A stretch of DNA of 32,975 bases from Lachnospiraceae bacterium (lineage in GTDB: Bacteria; Bacillota_A; Clostridia; Lachnospirales; Lachnospiraceae), in contig JAGBNT010000077.1 in the NCBI GenBank assembly GCA_017634255.1, positions 1-32,975 of the forward strand, read 5' to 3'. Both the position numbers and the translations under genes were made by a program. Each line of letters starts with the position of its first letter. Position 1 is the stretch's first letter. The notes under the pieces were generated by a model. The model saw only the letters and a list, made by a program, of their open reading frames with translations, was not told the origin of the DNA and searched no databases. Positions 24,611 through 32,975 of this stretch are shown here, piece after piece.

Positions 24611-26507
24611 TCAAAGTAAAGGGATCGTACTTCTGTTGCAGGACATAAGTACGTTGTAGCTGTAGCGGTCGTCTTCAATATCAGGTCGGAAGAGCTCTCC
24701 GCTGTCCTTGATTATGATCTCGGGCTCATCTATGAAGCGGAGGACACATTCGCCCAGAACTTTTTTCCCGGTATTCCTCTCTTCTGTTTTCTTAAAGAGG
24801 GACAGCAGAAGGGCTTTGAGCTCCTCCGGCTTATTTGCCATTATGCCCTGCTCTTTAAGGCATTCCTTTATCCATGAGACAAGCCGTTCGTATTCCTCCG
24901 GCTCGTATTCAAAGGAGCGCATCTTTACCTTTTCAAAGTCCGGGTTATCGAGCATATAGGGAATACTTTCGCCTCCCTTAACAATTAGGACAAAACCGCA
25001 GAATACAGCCACAGCGGAAATCTGGGACAGCAGCATCCCCATGCCCATAGCAACGGCTCCGCCGCCTCGGAAGGCCCGTTGATCATCTCATATATCTCCA
25101 GCATCGCGCAGAGTACCGTATTGGCTATGAGATAACCGCTTCCCCAAAACAGGAGTATGGCCTTTGTGAACGCGGTGGATACCGCGGACATGCAAAGGCC
25201 GGTGGTATTGCTTTTAAGCGAATGCTGCACAAATTTGGAAAGGTCCCTTAAGGAGAAATGGAACCGAAGCTTATAGGTATTGCTCTTTTTAAGAAAATGG
25301 ACAGACACTACCAGCAGATAGGCGATGTAGCTTGTCATGGTGGCAAGTGAAAGTCCCTTCATTCCAATCACCTTTGACAGGGCAATGGACAGTCCCACAT
25401 TGACGGCAAAGGAGTAAGATACCCGGCGTAAGAAAGCGTATCATCCCCGTCGGAGGAGACCATCTCATCCATAAAGGTAGCCAGTGCCATAAAGGGAGGC
25501 ACAAAAATATAAAACTGATAATATTCCCGGGCAAAGGTCTCTATAACCGGGGAACTGGTAAAGTAGCCGAAATAAAGATTTTCCGTGAGATAATACAAAA
25601 CGGTATGTATTACCCCCAGGGCAATTGTCGTGAAAAAGCCCAGGGTAAAGAGCTCCCTCGCCCTTTTATAATTGCCGTCCCCCTTAGCCCGGGCGCAAAG
25701 ATTTGAGCAGCCGGAGGTGATGATATTGGAAATGAAGGTGCTTAAGGAGACGAGCGGAAACATAAGGGAAGTCGCCGCCAGCGCGTTCTCTCCGAGGACA
25801 TGGCCCGAAACAACTCCGTCCACCATCGTAAGGGCAATGGCAAAAAAGATGCCTGCCGAATATTCCAGAGCGCGTTTCCTGTATTCCTTACTGATAAAGG
25901 AAAGCTTGAAAATAGAGCGCAGCGCGGCGCCAATACTGCCCTGCTCTTTGAAATGCTTTCTTATTGTGGTACATATCGCCAGAAGGACCGTTCCTATAAG
26001 GGCTATGGCGATACAGGACGAAAAAGCATTATCACTCAATGCCTTCATCTCCGTAGCGAAATCGGCGCGGCTCCAGCCTTCCAGTATGAACTCAAAAAAC
26101 AGAACGGCGGCGGGGGGCGTTGACAGGTATATGACACCCATATTGACCAAGATCTGGATGAAATTAAAGATAGCGATCTCCCGGATACCGAATTTGTCCT
26201 CGTCCCTGACCAGCCGGCGGTATATCAAGCCTATGAGAATGATGGCCAGGGTCTCAGACATACTCACGACAATGTATTCAAAGCTATGGTAGGTCAGGTA
26301 GTCTGTCAGTGTGCAGCTTATCAGGGCCACCAAGCCTCCGGTGACCGGACCGAAGATAACGGATACTACAGCCTCAATAGACTCTCCAAGCCATATGGAA
26401 TCGTCCTGTGACAGGCTGAAAACAAGATAATCAAGCGTAATGATCACCAGGGAAATGATAAGGATAAGCAGGGTGCGATTTAAATAAAAACGAAAATTTT
26501 TTTTCAT
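24611..26507 (-). pseudogene. Broken S-component/MATE/ATPase-type exporter gene
   Basis: Three overlapping frames together match the intact exporter at 27797-30049 from end to end. The first frame (26507 down to about 25416) covers the S-component-like domain and the first MATE half (DGVVSGHVLGENALAATSLMFP). A one-base loss near 25416 shifts the frame in the motif GYL(x)YSFAVNVGLS. The second frame runs to GPSEAAEP near 25060, where about 120 residues present in the intact copy are missing and the frame shifts again. The last frame (to 24611) holds MGMGMLLSQ and the C-terminal ATPase-like domain with IIIKDSGELFRPD. The original start (ATG 26507 with GGGAAGGAAA) is still good. An inactive gene is the simplest reading; a sequencing error could explain the first shift but not the deletion. 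Confidence 0.88.
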
Positions 26508-26547
26508 TTTCCTTCCCGTAATAATTCGTGTTTTGTCTGAGGAATGA

Positions 26548-27654
26548 TTGGAGCATTGCCCTCAAACATCATCCATTATAAGGACAAGCCGACAGCTTTG
26601 TAAAGGTTTACATAATGTATCGTTGCATTCGCTGTCCTATTATGAAAAATGTTATATTATTTTGCTCGGCGGCATTGAACTTGCTTTAATGCCGTTCACC
26701 ATAATTTTATTCATAATAGAGGTTTTTTATTATGCAAAATGTCAGGAAGGTCCCATTTTTCCCAATATTTTTTATGTGCTGTACCGGGGAGGCTTTGTAC
26801 ATTTTCATGCAGCTATCCTTTCCAGGATCGGCGTAAATGCGCTTCTTTCATGGTTTCTCGGTTCACGAATGGGGCTTCTCGGAATAGGTCTGGCATCTCT
26901 GATTTCGCTGCTGGTCGCACTGGTGATCAAGCTCACCTTCCTTTTCACAAAAAAGCACGGACTTAAATTCAGTTGGTATCTCAACGTCCGCGAGGCGTTT
27001 GAGATAGCGAAGCTGGGTTTCCCGGAGAGCGCACTCTCGGTCTACATCGTCATACTGGAGCTGGCGGTAAACTCCTTCACTCTTAAGAACTATGCCGCCC
27101 AGGGCGTCGCTGCCGTGGCGGTGATCATAAATATCTTCGAATTTACCATCTATTTAAGCGAGGGGATAAGCGAATATGAGATCGTAGCGGTAAATTACAG
27201 TATTGGCAAAAACAGCAGTCAAAGCATGGATCACGCGATAAAGATAACCATGCGGGCTGCGGTGATAGAGGGGCTCGTGCTCGTAGGTCTGATACTTGTT
27301 GCCTCAACAGTGCTTCCTGAAGCCTTTGATATAGATAATGCCGAGACCGCCAGGCATGCCACCGTAATGCTGCGGATACTGGCGCCGACGGCGATATTTA
27401 TATGCTTATCTCGTATTACGGCTATTTTCTACCAGTATACGCGGCGGATAAACAGGACGATCATCCTCTTTGGCTTGACTGTAGCGCTTCTGCCGAGCCT
27501 CCTTGGAGTGATCTTCGGTCAGATCGCGCTGTACGGCGTAGCTGTAGGGATGGCGTCAGGACCGCCGATAGCCCTGACGCTGATGTATGGGTATGTCTGC
27601 CTGATAAAAAAGGAAAAGCTCTTCGATTATTCGCTGATGAAGCTTGCGTCATGA
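26548..27654 (+). pseudogene. MATE-type exporter fragment lacking its N-terminal half
   Basis: From about residue 92 (RIGVNALLSWFLG) to the end at 368, this open frame reads as the second half of a MATE transporter: paired membrane segments, GLLGIGLASL, and GISEYEIVAVNYSIGKN like the start of the C-terminal lobe. The first MATE half is absent. The roughly 80 residues before it, starting from TTG 26548, do not look like a transporter and are probably read-through of unrelated, A/T-richer DNA. A TGAGGAA lies before the TTG, so some translation is possible. Unlike its neighbours it has no C-terminal ATPase-like domain. It is divergent from the broken copy and lies head to tail with the intact one. 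Confidence 0.65.
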
Positions 27655-27796
27655 CACGAGCACAAAAATTTTGTGCATTTTTGCGGCTGCGACAGCTCCT
27701 TTCATATTAGTTTTAATACTTGACGAATTTATTCTATCAGTAGTAAATAAATACTTAGTACATGATAACATTTTGCTTAGAAACAGTGATTGAAAG

Positions 27797-30049
27797 ATGA
27801 AACCGCCAATTTCAAAAAGACTTATTAATGCCGCAGCCGCTACTATATTAATAACCTTTTTTTCACTCCTTATAGATATTGTTCCGGCTATTACAAAAGA
27901 CAATTCTGCCATTTGGCTGGGTGAAGCTATCGAGGTTTCCGGGGCGATCCTGGTAAATCCTTTAGTTGGCTGTTTAGCAGCTTTATTTAAATGCGCAATT
28001 CTTGACTACATTATTTACGGCAATTTCGAATATTTGGGTACTGATATTACACAAGCCCTGGCTGTGCTTCTGATTGCTCTTATATACAGAAGGATCTGCC
28101 GCAAAAAAAACAAATTTGGCGTAAAGGAGATCATAACCTTTAATTTTGCCCAGATAGTCATCAATATAGGAGTATGCTACTTTCTGACAGTTCCGATTTT
28201 TACGTTTTTCTTTAGCGATGTCATTGATTCGTGGTCCCGTGACCAGATGTCTAATGCTCTTTCTTATCTTGTGGCGGATACTTTCACAGCCTGTATATCG
28301 ACAGCACTTATCGGGACTATTATTATTGCCGTTGCTACCAGCCTGAAAAAGCGCATGAGGCGGTCAAAGGCAATAAATATATCTTCTCATCTTCCTAAAA
28401 TCACCTACATTTCCTACATATATCGCTCTCGTGCAATAAAATATTTTATCGGAGCCTTTTTGGCTGTCATAGTTACCATTGTTGACAGTATCCTTTCCGG
28501 CCATATTCTTGGTCAGGACGCTCTTGCCGCAGTATCGGTCGCTTTTCCGCTGGTTTTCCTTACAGCCTTTCTTTCACCGCTCTGCGTAAATGGCTGCATT
28601 GCATTGTGTTCAGAGCTTCATGGTCAAAAGGAATATGAACGCGCCAATAAGCTTTTTACATTGGGGCTTATTGCCACATTAGCGATTGGATTCTTACAGA
28701 CAGCCCTGTATTGGGGGATTAAAGACTTATATTTCAATTTCTTTATTCCTGATACCTCAATAAGGCTTCTCGCTGAGCAGTATTATTCCGTCCTCATTTT
28801 TATTCCTCCGGTGATCGGATTTATGATGTTTTTGGGGGAAGCAGCTGCATCGGATGGAGATGACCGTCTTTCCCGTTCAGGATACATTGTGGCTTTCATA
28901 TTAAATATAGTATTTTCCTGCATTTTTGTGAGAAGCGCAGGTATTAAGGGACTTGCGATAGGTACTCTTCTTGCATATGCCGGATGTATTTTATTTGAGC
29001 TCACACATTTTCTTAAAAAGAGCAATACGTACCGTTTGCGTCCGTATTTTTCATGGGCAGATATAAAAGCTTTTATCACACTGTCCTTTTCAAAGAGCCT
29101 TCCAGCATTATGTATGTTTGTGGCTTCTATTGCCTTTACGAAGGGTATCATTACCATATGCGGCAGTGATCATCTTATTGCAAATACGATATTATGTTCC
29201 ATGTTGGTGGTTTACGAAATGGTGAAGGCGCCTTCTGAGGGCGCTTATGATATAATTGCTGCTTATTTTGACGAAAAAAACTTCAAAGGTCTTAAAGAGA
29301 TCTTTTCTTATTCAATGTGGGTGTGTATCTTAATTGGCTTTGCTTTTTCAATGCTGATCTTTTCCTTTCCGGGCCTGTTCCTTTATCTTTTTGGTATAGC
29401 TGCCTCGCCAATTTATTCTGAGCTTATACAATGTGTAAGATTTTGTGCTATTGGCATTATGGCTGCCTCTTTCACAGGTTTTCTTAATAGTTACTATGGT
29501 GCCACGAGGAAGCCTTTTTGGTCTGATTTATTGATATTACTAAGAAGCCTGCTGCTTCCAGCCCCATTCTGTCTTACCTTTTCTGTAAACGAAGGCATTG
29601 TGGGAATGGGAAGAGGTATGCTGCTTTCACAGATAATTACTATAGTGATCTTATTCGGCTTTATGCTGGTAGCAAAAGGACTGGCATTTATTCCTTACTT
29701 GGTCGATGTTGAGGAATTTCAATTTGTATATTGCCAAAGCTTTGAATTTAATGATGCGGGTCTTGAAAGACTTTCCGATTTTGTAGAAAAAATACTAAGG
29801 TTCAATGAAGTACCTGCAGATGTCATCAGTCAGAAAAAAGAAAATGTCAGGCTGCTTTTTGATGAGATCAGAAATCTTCCCGATAACAAGGACGATAAAA
29901 AGCTATTGGGAGAATGTGTTATTGCGATGGATGATAAATCCATAATAAAAATAAAGGATACCGGAAAAATATTCACACCCGGGCTGGAAGGGCTGGAATT
30001 TGAACATACCGTACTTCTTGAAAATAACTGCAACATATTCAACGTATAG
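27797..30049 (+). CDS. Intact exporter: S-component-like domain + MATE + degenerate GHKL ATPase domain
   Basis: This 750-residue protein has three parts. Residues about 1-200 hold six membrane segments with NPLVGCLAALFKCAILDYI, similar to ECF-transporter S components or related sensor membrane domains. Residues about 205-630 form a MATE transporter of about 12 segments (VDSILSGHILGQDALAAVSVAFPL in pieces near 230-255). Residues about 645-745 look like an anti-sigma/GHKL-type ATP-binding fold with DEIRN as a possible N box and IKDTGKIF as a DxG box. The start ATG 27797 has only a weak RBS (GAAAG). The gene is visibly A/T-richer than the broken copies beside it, which may mean separate acquisition. 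The substrate is unknown; an acylated product of the leftward cluster or a drug-like compound are both possible. Confidence 0.85.
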   Translation: MKPPISKRLINAAAATILITFFSLLIDIVPAITKDNSAIWLGEAIEVSGAILVNPLVGCLAALFKCAILDYIIYGNFEYLGTDITQALAVLLIALIYRRICRKKNKFGVKEIITFNFAQIVINIGVCYFLTVPIFTFFFSDVIDSWSRDQMSNALSYLVADTFTACISTALIGTIIIAVATSLKKRMRRSKAINISSHLPKITYISYIYRSRAIKYFIGAFLAVIVTIVDSILSGHILGQDALAAVSVAFPLVFLTAFLSPLCVNGCIALCSELHGQKEYERANKLFTLGLIATLAIGFLQTALYWGIKDLYFNFFIPDTSIRLLAEQYYSVLIFIPPVIGFMMFLGEAAASDGDDRLSRSGYIVAFILNIVFSCIFVRSAGIKGLAIGTLLAYAGCILFELTHFLKKSNTYRLRPYFSWADIKAFITLSFSKSLPALCMFVASIAFTKGIITICGSDHLIANTILCSMLVVYEMVKAPSEGAYDIIAAYFDEKNFKGLKEIFSYSMWVCILIGFAFSMLIFSFPGLFLYLFGIAASPIYSELIQCVRFCAIGIMAASFTGFLNSYYGATRKPFWSDLLILLRSLLLPAPFCLTFSVNEGIVGMGRGMLLSQIITIVILFGFMLVAKGLAFIPYLVDVEEFQFVYCQSFEFNDAGLERLSDFVEKILRFNEVPADVISQKKENVRLLFDEIRNLPDNKDDKKLLGECVIAMDDKSIIKIKDTGKIFTPGLEGLEFEHTVLLENNCNIFNV

Positions 30050-30064
30050 TTAATCCGTCAATCA

Positions 30065-30251
30065 AGGGGGCTGTAGAGTATAGTAAATATTCAAATGGCT
30101 CTGGTCACACTAAGTTCACCGTTCGCCTTGAAGCGGCGCTCATGTCCCTAACACCTCGCTTCGCTCGGCGCACTCAATCGCGCCCGGCGGCTCCGGTTCA
30201 CTAAGTGTGCCAGGCTAATTATTTGAATATTTACTATCTCTGCAGCCCCCT
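30065..30251. repeat. 187-bp palindromic element (MITE-like repeat or large bidirectional terminator)
   Basis: The outer arms (from 30065 and back from 30251) pair almost perfectly for about 32 bases, starting AGGGGGCTG and including ATAGTAAATATTCAAAT, and then imperfectly through CACACTTAGTG. The middle is G/C-rich with a smaller hairpin (CGCTTCGCTCGGCG). It lies between the ends of the convergent exporter and lon genes and holds no gene. Clear target duplications are not seen. Confidence 0.75.
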
Positions 30252-30268
30252 CTTCATGCGCTGGTTTA

Positions 30269-32569
30269 TCAAGCGCTTAAGGCCTTGCCGGGGCGTATTA
30301 TTCCCGTTTGCGCAAGTATATCCGTAACCGATGTAACGGGTGTTATTTCTATCTTGTCCTTGACCTCCTGCGCCACATCCTTAAGGTCATGCATGTTTTC
30401 CTTAGGGATAAAGACCTTTTCAACTCCGGCGCGCTGTGCCGCCATAAGCTTTTCAGGCAGTCCGCCGATTGGTGTAACTGCGCCTCGAAGCGCCACCTCT
30501 CCGGTCATGGCTATGTGAGTATCTACGATCTTTCCGGTAACCAGCGAGGCAAGGGCAGTCGTCAGGGTGACTCCCGCAGAGGGACCGTCCTTGGGAACCG
30601 CGCCTGCGGGCACATGAATATGCAGGTCGTTCTTTTTAAAGAGATCTGCCTTTTCGGGGAAGAGCGATTTTACCAGACTTATGGCGATCCGCGCCGATTC
30701 CTTCATCACATCCCCGAGCTGCCCGGTGATTATAAGCTCTCCGCGACCCTTGGTGAACATCGTTTCAATGTAGAGGATCTCGCCGCCAACCGGCGTCCAG
30801 GCAAGTCCGGTAACGACTCCTGCCCGCGGCTTCGGCAGGACTTCGTTATGCTGTATCGGTCTCGCCTCCATCTTTTCTCTCACCTCGTCGGGGGTAATGA
30901 GGTATTTCTTTTCGGGATTCTCCGAAACGTCCACTGCCAGTATCCGGCAAAGGGTGTCGATATGCTTGCGCAAACCCCGCACCCCGGCTTCCATCGTATA
31001 GTCGGAAATCAGGGTCTCCAGGGCGGCGTCCTCGACCTCCATCTGCTTATCGGTAATACCCATGCTCTCCATGGATTTAGGGACCAGATGCTCCTTTGCG
31101 ATATGGAGCTTCTCCAGCGGAGTATAGCCGGTAAACTGTATTACCTCCATACGGTTTAAAAGCGGCTCCGGGATGGTGTCTGTGGTGTTCGCTGTGCAGA
31201 TAAAGAGTACGTCGGACAGGTCGTAGGGCACATTCATATAGTGGTCGGTAAAGGTATTGTTCTGTTCGGGGTCCAGAACCTCGAGTAGGGCGCTGGCTGG
31301 GCTTCCGTGGAAAGAGTCCGTCATCTTGTCCACCTCGTCCAAGACCATTACGGGGTTTGACACCTTGGTCTTTTGTATGCCGTCCATTATCCTGCCAGGC
31401 ATCGCTCCTATATAGGTCCGGCGATGACCGCGGATATCGGATTCGTCGTGGACGCCGCCGAGGCTTACCCGGACATATTCTCGCCCCAGGGCACGGGCTA
31501 TGCTCTTGCCGATACTGGTCTTTCCGGTGCCGGGAGCGCCTACAAAGAGCAGGATGGAGCCGGACTGCTGCTTCTTAAGGTTCATTACGGCTATCTGCTG
31601 GATGATCCTGTCCTTGACCTTCTTAAGCCCGTAGTGGTCCTCATCCAGGACCTTCCGCGCCTCTTCGAGATTTATATACTCCGGCTCCGCCTTTTTCCAG
31701 GACAGTGAAGTGACGAAATCGAGATAGTCATAGAGCATTCCGGATTCCACACTCTCCTTACCCTCGTTTCGCAGGCGGTTTAGGACCTTCTCCGCTTCCT
31801 TCCGGGCGGTCTCGTTCATGCCGGCATCCTTTATCTTGTTTTCGAATTTCTGTATATCTGTAACGTTTTCGGGGTGCATCTCGTCGAGCTCCTTCTGCAG
31901 GTGCTCGATCTGGCGCTTTATTGCGGACTCCCTGTACATTTTCTGGTATTCCTTCTGCTGGGAGCTGACTGCCTCATTGGTTATCCTTCCCACCTCCAGG
32001 AAGTCATAGAGGGCTTTTTCTATGAGCTCGGCGCGTTTTGCATTGCTGTCCTCGGCGAGGATCGCATAACATTCCTCATTCGAAAGCTTGAGCCAGGGAG
32101 ATATGGAGCAGGCTGCCATGCCTATCGAATTGACCTGATCGAGGTAGTATTCCGCTGAATTTGCCCATTCGAAGCCGGAGGCAAAATCACGCATCTCCTG
32201 TTTTAAGTTCTTGAGCTTCTCCGCCTCGACGGCCTTGTCCAGATCGTCAATATCGCTGCGCCTCGAGATTGTCAACTCTACGGTGTGATTGGGGTTGACA
32301 CTTATGGTCTCAAGGTTTACCCGGTACTGTGTGCCGATGGCGGCATAGCCCTGGGCGTTTATTTCCTTTATAACTCCTGACATTCCTATCGGATAAAAGC
32401 TGTCTTCGCTCATATCCTCAACGGTCAAAGGCTTTTTGGCGACGATAAGGACGACCTTCTCTCCCACCGTTATGCCCTTACCGCCGGAGTTGGTGCGGAG
32501 TCTGTCCATGGGAAAATACAAAACGGCGTCAGACGCCAGTATCATGCTGTGTACGGGGATTACTAACAT
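30269..32569 (-). CDS. lon: ATP-dependent Lon protease
   Basis: This complete 766-residue LonA has an N-terminal substrate-binding region (about 1-200), a coiled-coil middle, an AAA+ module with Walker A (GAPGTGKTS) and Walker B (PVMVLDEVDKM), and a protease domain with the Ser-Lys dyad S664 (PKDGPSAG) and K707 (GLPEKLMAAQ). The 43-residue spacing of the dyad equals that of E. coli Lon. It degrades damaged and regulatory proteins in the cytoplasm. Start: ATG 32569 with GAGGAGG upstream. The promoter at 32657-32686 is overlapped by a CIRCE operator, so heat-shock control by HrcA is expected. The leader carries a perfect hairpin. Its N-terminus is divergent from typical LonA (starts MLVIPVHSMILASDAVLYFP), but the length is normal. 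Confidence 0.97.
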   Translation of the reverse strand: MLVIPVHSMILASDAVLYFPMDRLRTNSGGKGITVGEKVVLIVAKKPLTVEDMSEDSFYPIGMSGVIKEINAQGYAAIGTQYRVNLETISVNPNHTVELTISRRSDIDDLDKAVEAEKLKNLKQEMRDFASGFEWANSAEYYLDQVNSIGMAACSISPWLKLSNEECYAILAEDSNAKRAELIEKALYDFLEVGRITNEAVSSQQKEYQKMYRESAIKRQIEHLQKELDEMHPENVTDIQKFENKIKDAGMNETARKEAEKVLNRLRNEGKESVESGMLYDYLDFVTSLSWKKAEPEYINLEEARKVLDEDHYGLKKVKDRIIQQIAVMNLKKQQSGSILLFVGAPGTGKTSIGKSIARALGREYVRVSLGGVHDESDIRGHRRTYIGAMPGRIMDGIQKTKVSNPVMVLDEVDKMTDSFHGSPASALLEVLDPEQNNTFTDHYMNVPYDLSDVLFICTANTTDTIPEPLLNRMEVIQFTGYTPLEKLHIAKEHLVPKSMESMGITDKQMEVEDAALETLISDYTMEAGVRGLRKHIDTLCRILAVDVSENPEKKYLITPDEVREKMEARPIQHNEVLPKPRAGVVTGLAWTPVGGEILYIETMFTKGRGELIITGQLGDVMKESARIAISLVKSLFPEKADLFKKNDLHIHVPAGAVPKDGPSAGVTLTTALASLVTGKIVDTHIAMTGEVALRGAVTPIGGLPEKLMAAQRAGVEKVFIPKENMHDLKDVAQEVKDKIEITPVTSVTDILAQTGIIRPGKALSA

Positions 32570-32605
32570 ATATTAAACCTCCTCTTGATTTCCTGATTGG
32601 CACGC

Positions 32606-32638
32606 TGTCAGGGTCAAAAGCACCTTTTGACCCTGACA
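32606..32638. promoter_or_regulatory. Perfect 15-bp hairpin in the lon leader
   Basis: TGTCAGGGTCAAAAG (32606-32620) and its exact reverse complement (32624-32638) flank a three-base loop. It lies between the lon promoter and its RBS, about 37 bases before the start codon. No T-run follows in either direction, so it is not a standard terminator. It may steady the mRNA, bind a protein or be a dispersed repeat. Confidence 0.8.
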
Positions 32639-32656
32639 TCATAGGCGTGTGAGGAG

Positions 32657-32686
32657 ATTATATTATCAGATTGTTAGCACTGTCAA
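32657..32686 (-). promoter_or_regulatory. lon promoter
   Basis: On the minus strand, TTGACA (32681-32686) and TATAAT (32657-32662) are both perfect hexamers, 18 bases apart. The -35 lies inside the CIRCE element. Confidence 0.85.
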
Positions 32687-32700
32687 GCGGCGAGTGCTAA
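32674..32700. promoter_or_regulatory. CIRCE operator (HrcA site) upstream of lon
   Basis: TTAGCACTG-N9-GAGTGCTAA matches the CIRCE consensus TTAGCACTC-N9-GAGTGCTAA at 17 of 18 arm positions. It covers the lon -35 hexamer, so HrcA bound here would block transcription until heat or misfolding stress releases it. Confidence 0.93.
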
Positions 32701-32707
32701 TTTTTTC

Positions 32708-32760
32708 AAAAAATTTTTCCGGTTCGCCACAAACCCTGATTTTATGCGGTTTACCGGAAA
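32708..32760 (-). terminator. Terminator after the recombinase gene
   Basis: Read on the minus strand, TTTCCGGT pairs with ACCGGAAA across a 29-base loop with a smaller inner stem, and is followed by AATTTTTT. It lies between the recombinase stop and the lon promoter and should keep the two transcripts apart. The long loop makes it a weaker candidate. Confidence 0.5.
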
Positions 32761-32825
32761 TAAAAATTTTTATATATCGTATGTTATTATTTATTTTTGC
32801 CGTTTTACACCATTTTTTTAAAGGT

Positions 32826-32975
32826 TTACGCAGATAGCTCATCTATCTTTTCCATTTCCTTTATGATTTGCTCCCTGCCCGTAAGATGGTTATAGACCCC
32901 CATCGTAATACCGATGTCTGAATGTCCCATTATATATTGCAGAACTTTTGGGTCCATACCTGCTTCAGCCATACG
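32826..32975 (-). CDS. Tyrosine recombinase (phage-type integrase), C-terminal end, partial
   Basis: The last 49 codons of a gene that enters from the right edge. The peptide includes GMDPKVLQYIMGHSDIGITM followed by GVYNHL, the C-terminal box of phage and ICE integrases: the conserved histidine is in MGHSD and the catalytic tyrosine in VYNH. It ends ...MEKIDELSA and stops at 32826-32828. It points to a prophage, ICE or similar element lying mostly outside the window. No attachment site or tRNA gene is seen on this side. Confidence 0.88.
   Translation of the reverse strand, partial: RMAEAGMDPKVLQYIMGHSDIGITMGVYNHLTGREQIIKEMEKIDELSA

Noticed and set aside
30065..30251. Structured RNA gene or riboswitch
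   Set aside because: It lies between the 3' ends of two convergent genes and is explained by one long inverted repeat; no known riboswitch pattern was recognised.

Overview
The window looks like a chromosomal accessory region of a Clostridia-type Bacillota, most likely a Lachnospiraceae relative. The reasons are Gram-positive style ribosome binding sites (AAGGAGG), a CIRCE (HrcA) operator in front of lon, lipobox lipoproteins and the protein families present. No rRNA, tRNA or CRISPR array was seen. The taxonomy is inference.

Region 1 (1-4160): a mobile element with an IS1634/IS4-type DDE transposase sits in the 5' end of a diguanylate cyclase gene. Bases 1-99 are an exact copy of 4062-4160, so the insertion is flanked by a very long target duplication, at least 99 bp and predicted to be about 148 bp. 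Inside the element two passenger genes, a lipoprotein with a putative Cys/His metal site and NlpC/P60-like peptidase motifs and a small membrane-anchored protein, are tightly packed with the transposase behind one strong promoter. The duplication rebuilt the promoter, RBS and start of the cyclase gene, so that gene is still intact.

Region 2 (4090-9240): signalling. A membrane GGDEF protein converges on a leftward pair: a hybrid histidine kinase with two receiver domains, and a small membrane protein. Three tandem 16-bp repeats lie just upstream of the kinase.

Region 3 (9283-24549): about 15 kb of leftward genes. From the promoter-distal end they are two ABC-2 permeases and their ATPase, an M13 zinc metallopeptidase lipoprotein, a DUF308/HdeD-like membrane protein, a DUF6765-like putative metal-dependent phospholipase-type protein, an alpha/beta hydrolase, an acyl-CoA-ligase-type adenylating enzyme, a free acyl carrier protein, a condensation-domain acyltransferase, a 1216-residue NRPS-like protein (adenylation, carrier, condensation, then a vestigial C-terminal piece of an adenylation domain) and a secretory-lipase-like hydrolase. 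Together they look like an uncharacterised pathway that activates acyl groups, holds them on carrier proteins and transfers them to an amine or alcohol acceptor, making a lipid-like product. Two similar inverted repeats lie in the intergenic gaps.

Region 4 (24611-30049): three MATE-type exporter copies in different states. One is broken by a frameshift and a deletion, one has lost its N-terminal half, and one is intact. The intact protein has an unusual architecture: an S-component-like membrane domain, then MATE, then a degenerate GHKL/anti-sigma-type ATPase domain. An exporter for the product of region 3 is plausible but unproven.

Region 5 (30065-32975): a 187-bp palindromic element lies between the intact exporter and the converging lon gene. 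lon has a near-consensus promoter overlapped by CIRCE and a perfect 15-bp hairpin in its leader. The right edge holds the last 49 codons of a tyrosine recombinase, so a second mobile element probably ends here.
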